Assembly (NCBI GenBank): GCA_964492105.1
Contig: CAZBJB010000063.1
Location: forward strand, 1-5,758
Direction of reading: 5' to 3'
Source: JAUZQZ01 sp964492105
Lineage (GTDB): Bacteria > Pseudomonadota > Zetaproteobacteria > Mariprofundales > Mariprofundaceae
DNA: 5,758 nt
The notes beneath the pieces were generated by a model. The model was not told where the DNA came from. It worked only from the letters and a program-made list of their open reading frames with translations, and searched no databases. Shown here one piece after another: positions 5,723 to 5,758 of the stretch; within the stretch, counting starts at the first letter, position 1, and each line of letters starts with the position of its first letter. A program made the translations under genes and the position numbers.

Positions 5723-5758
5723 CTATTCCAGTTGCACGCCGTATTTGCGCAAGATATC
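5723..5758 (-). CDS. 3' end of an unrecognised minus-strand gene (partial)
   Basis: Read on the minus strand from the right edge, the frame D-I-L-R-K-Y-G-V-Q-L-E ends in TAG at 5725-5723. The composition is typical of a real C-terminus (charged, amphipathic helix and a final acidic residue), and a convergent gene is plausible here. Eleven residues do not allow a family call, and the frame choice rests only on this appearance. Confidence 0.35.
   Translation of the reverse strand, partial: DILRKYGVQLE

Noticed and set aside
1..5758. CRISPR array, tRNA, rRNA, integron or phage genes
   Set aside because: No regularly spaced direct repeats, cloverleaf sequences, rRNA-like stretches or phage and integrase motifs were seen on either strand.

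Overview
The window looks like chromosomal DNA of an alphaproteobacterium of moderate GC content. The evidence is a class Ib (rhizobial-type) aspartate aminotransferase, a small two-helix membrane protein that resembles the alphaproteobacterial DUF6111 family, and an AsmA-like envelope protein of a type common in that class. The large AddB-like nuclease is of a kind better known from beta- and gammaproteobacteria, so the assignment to class is probable, not certain.

Layout. Two gene groups diverge from a 149-bp intergenic region (3363-3511). Leftward (minus strand) run a small unrecognised protein (3362-3138), a DUF6111-like membrane protein that overlaps it by ATGA (3141-2818), and, after a 60-bp gap, a long AddB-like PD-(D/E)XK nuclease with an iron-sulfur cluster motif (2757-61). 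At the left edge there may be the start of another gene, possibly the partner helicase, or alternatively the end of an insertion sequence. Rightward (plus strand) run the aminotransferase (3512-4726) and, 28 bp later and behind a strong ribosome binding site, an AsmA-like protein anchored in the inner membrane (4755-5528). After about 194 bp without a clear gene, the last codons of a minus-strand gene enter from the right edge (stop at 5723).

How the genes relate. The aminotransferase links amino acid metabolism to the 2-oxo acids of the central pathways. The nuclease probably works in double-strand break repair with a UvrD/AddA-type helicase. The AsmA-like and DUF6111-like proteins are envelope proteins of unknown function. 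No shared pathway joins the two groups.

The most unusual structure is a short dispersed repeat. A perfect 22-bp inverted pair brackets the aminotransferase gene: one arm lies in its upstream region and the other covers its last codons and stop. A third copy (17 of 20 bases identical) covers the last codons and stop of the nuclease gene, in the same orientation and reading frame. I see no CRISPR array, tRNA, rRNA or clear defence system.
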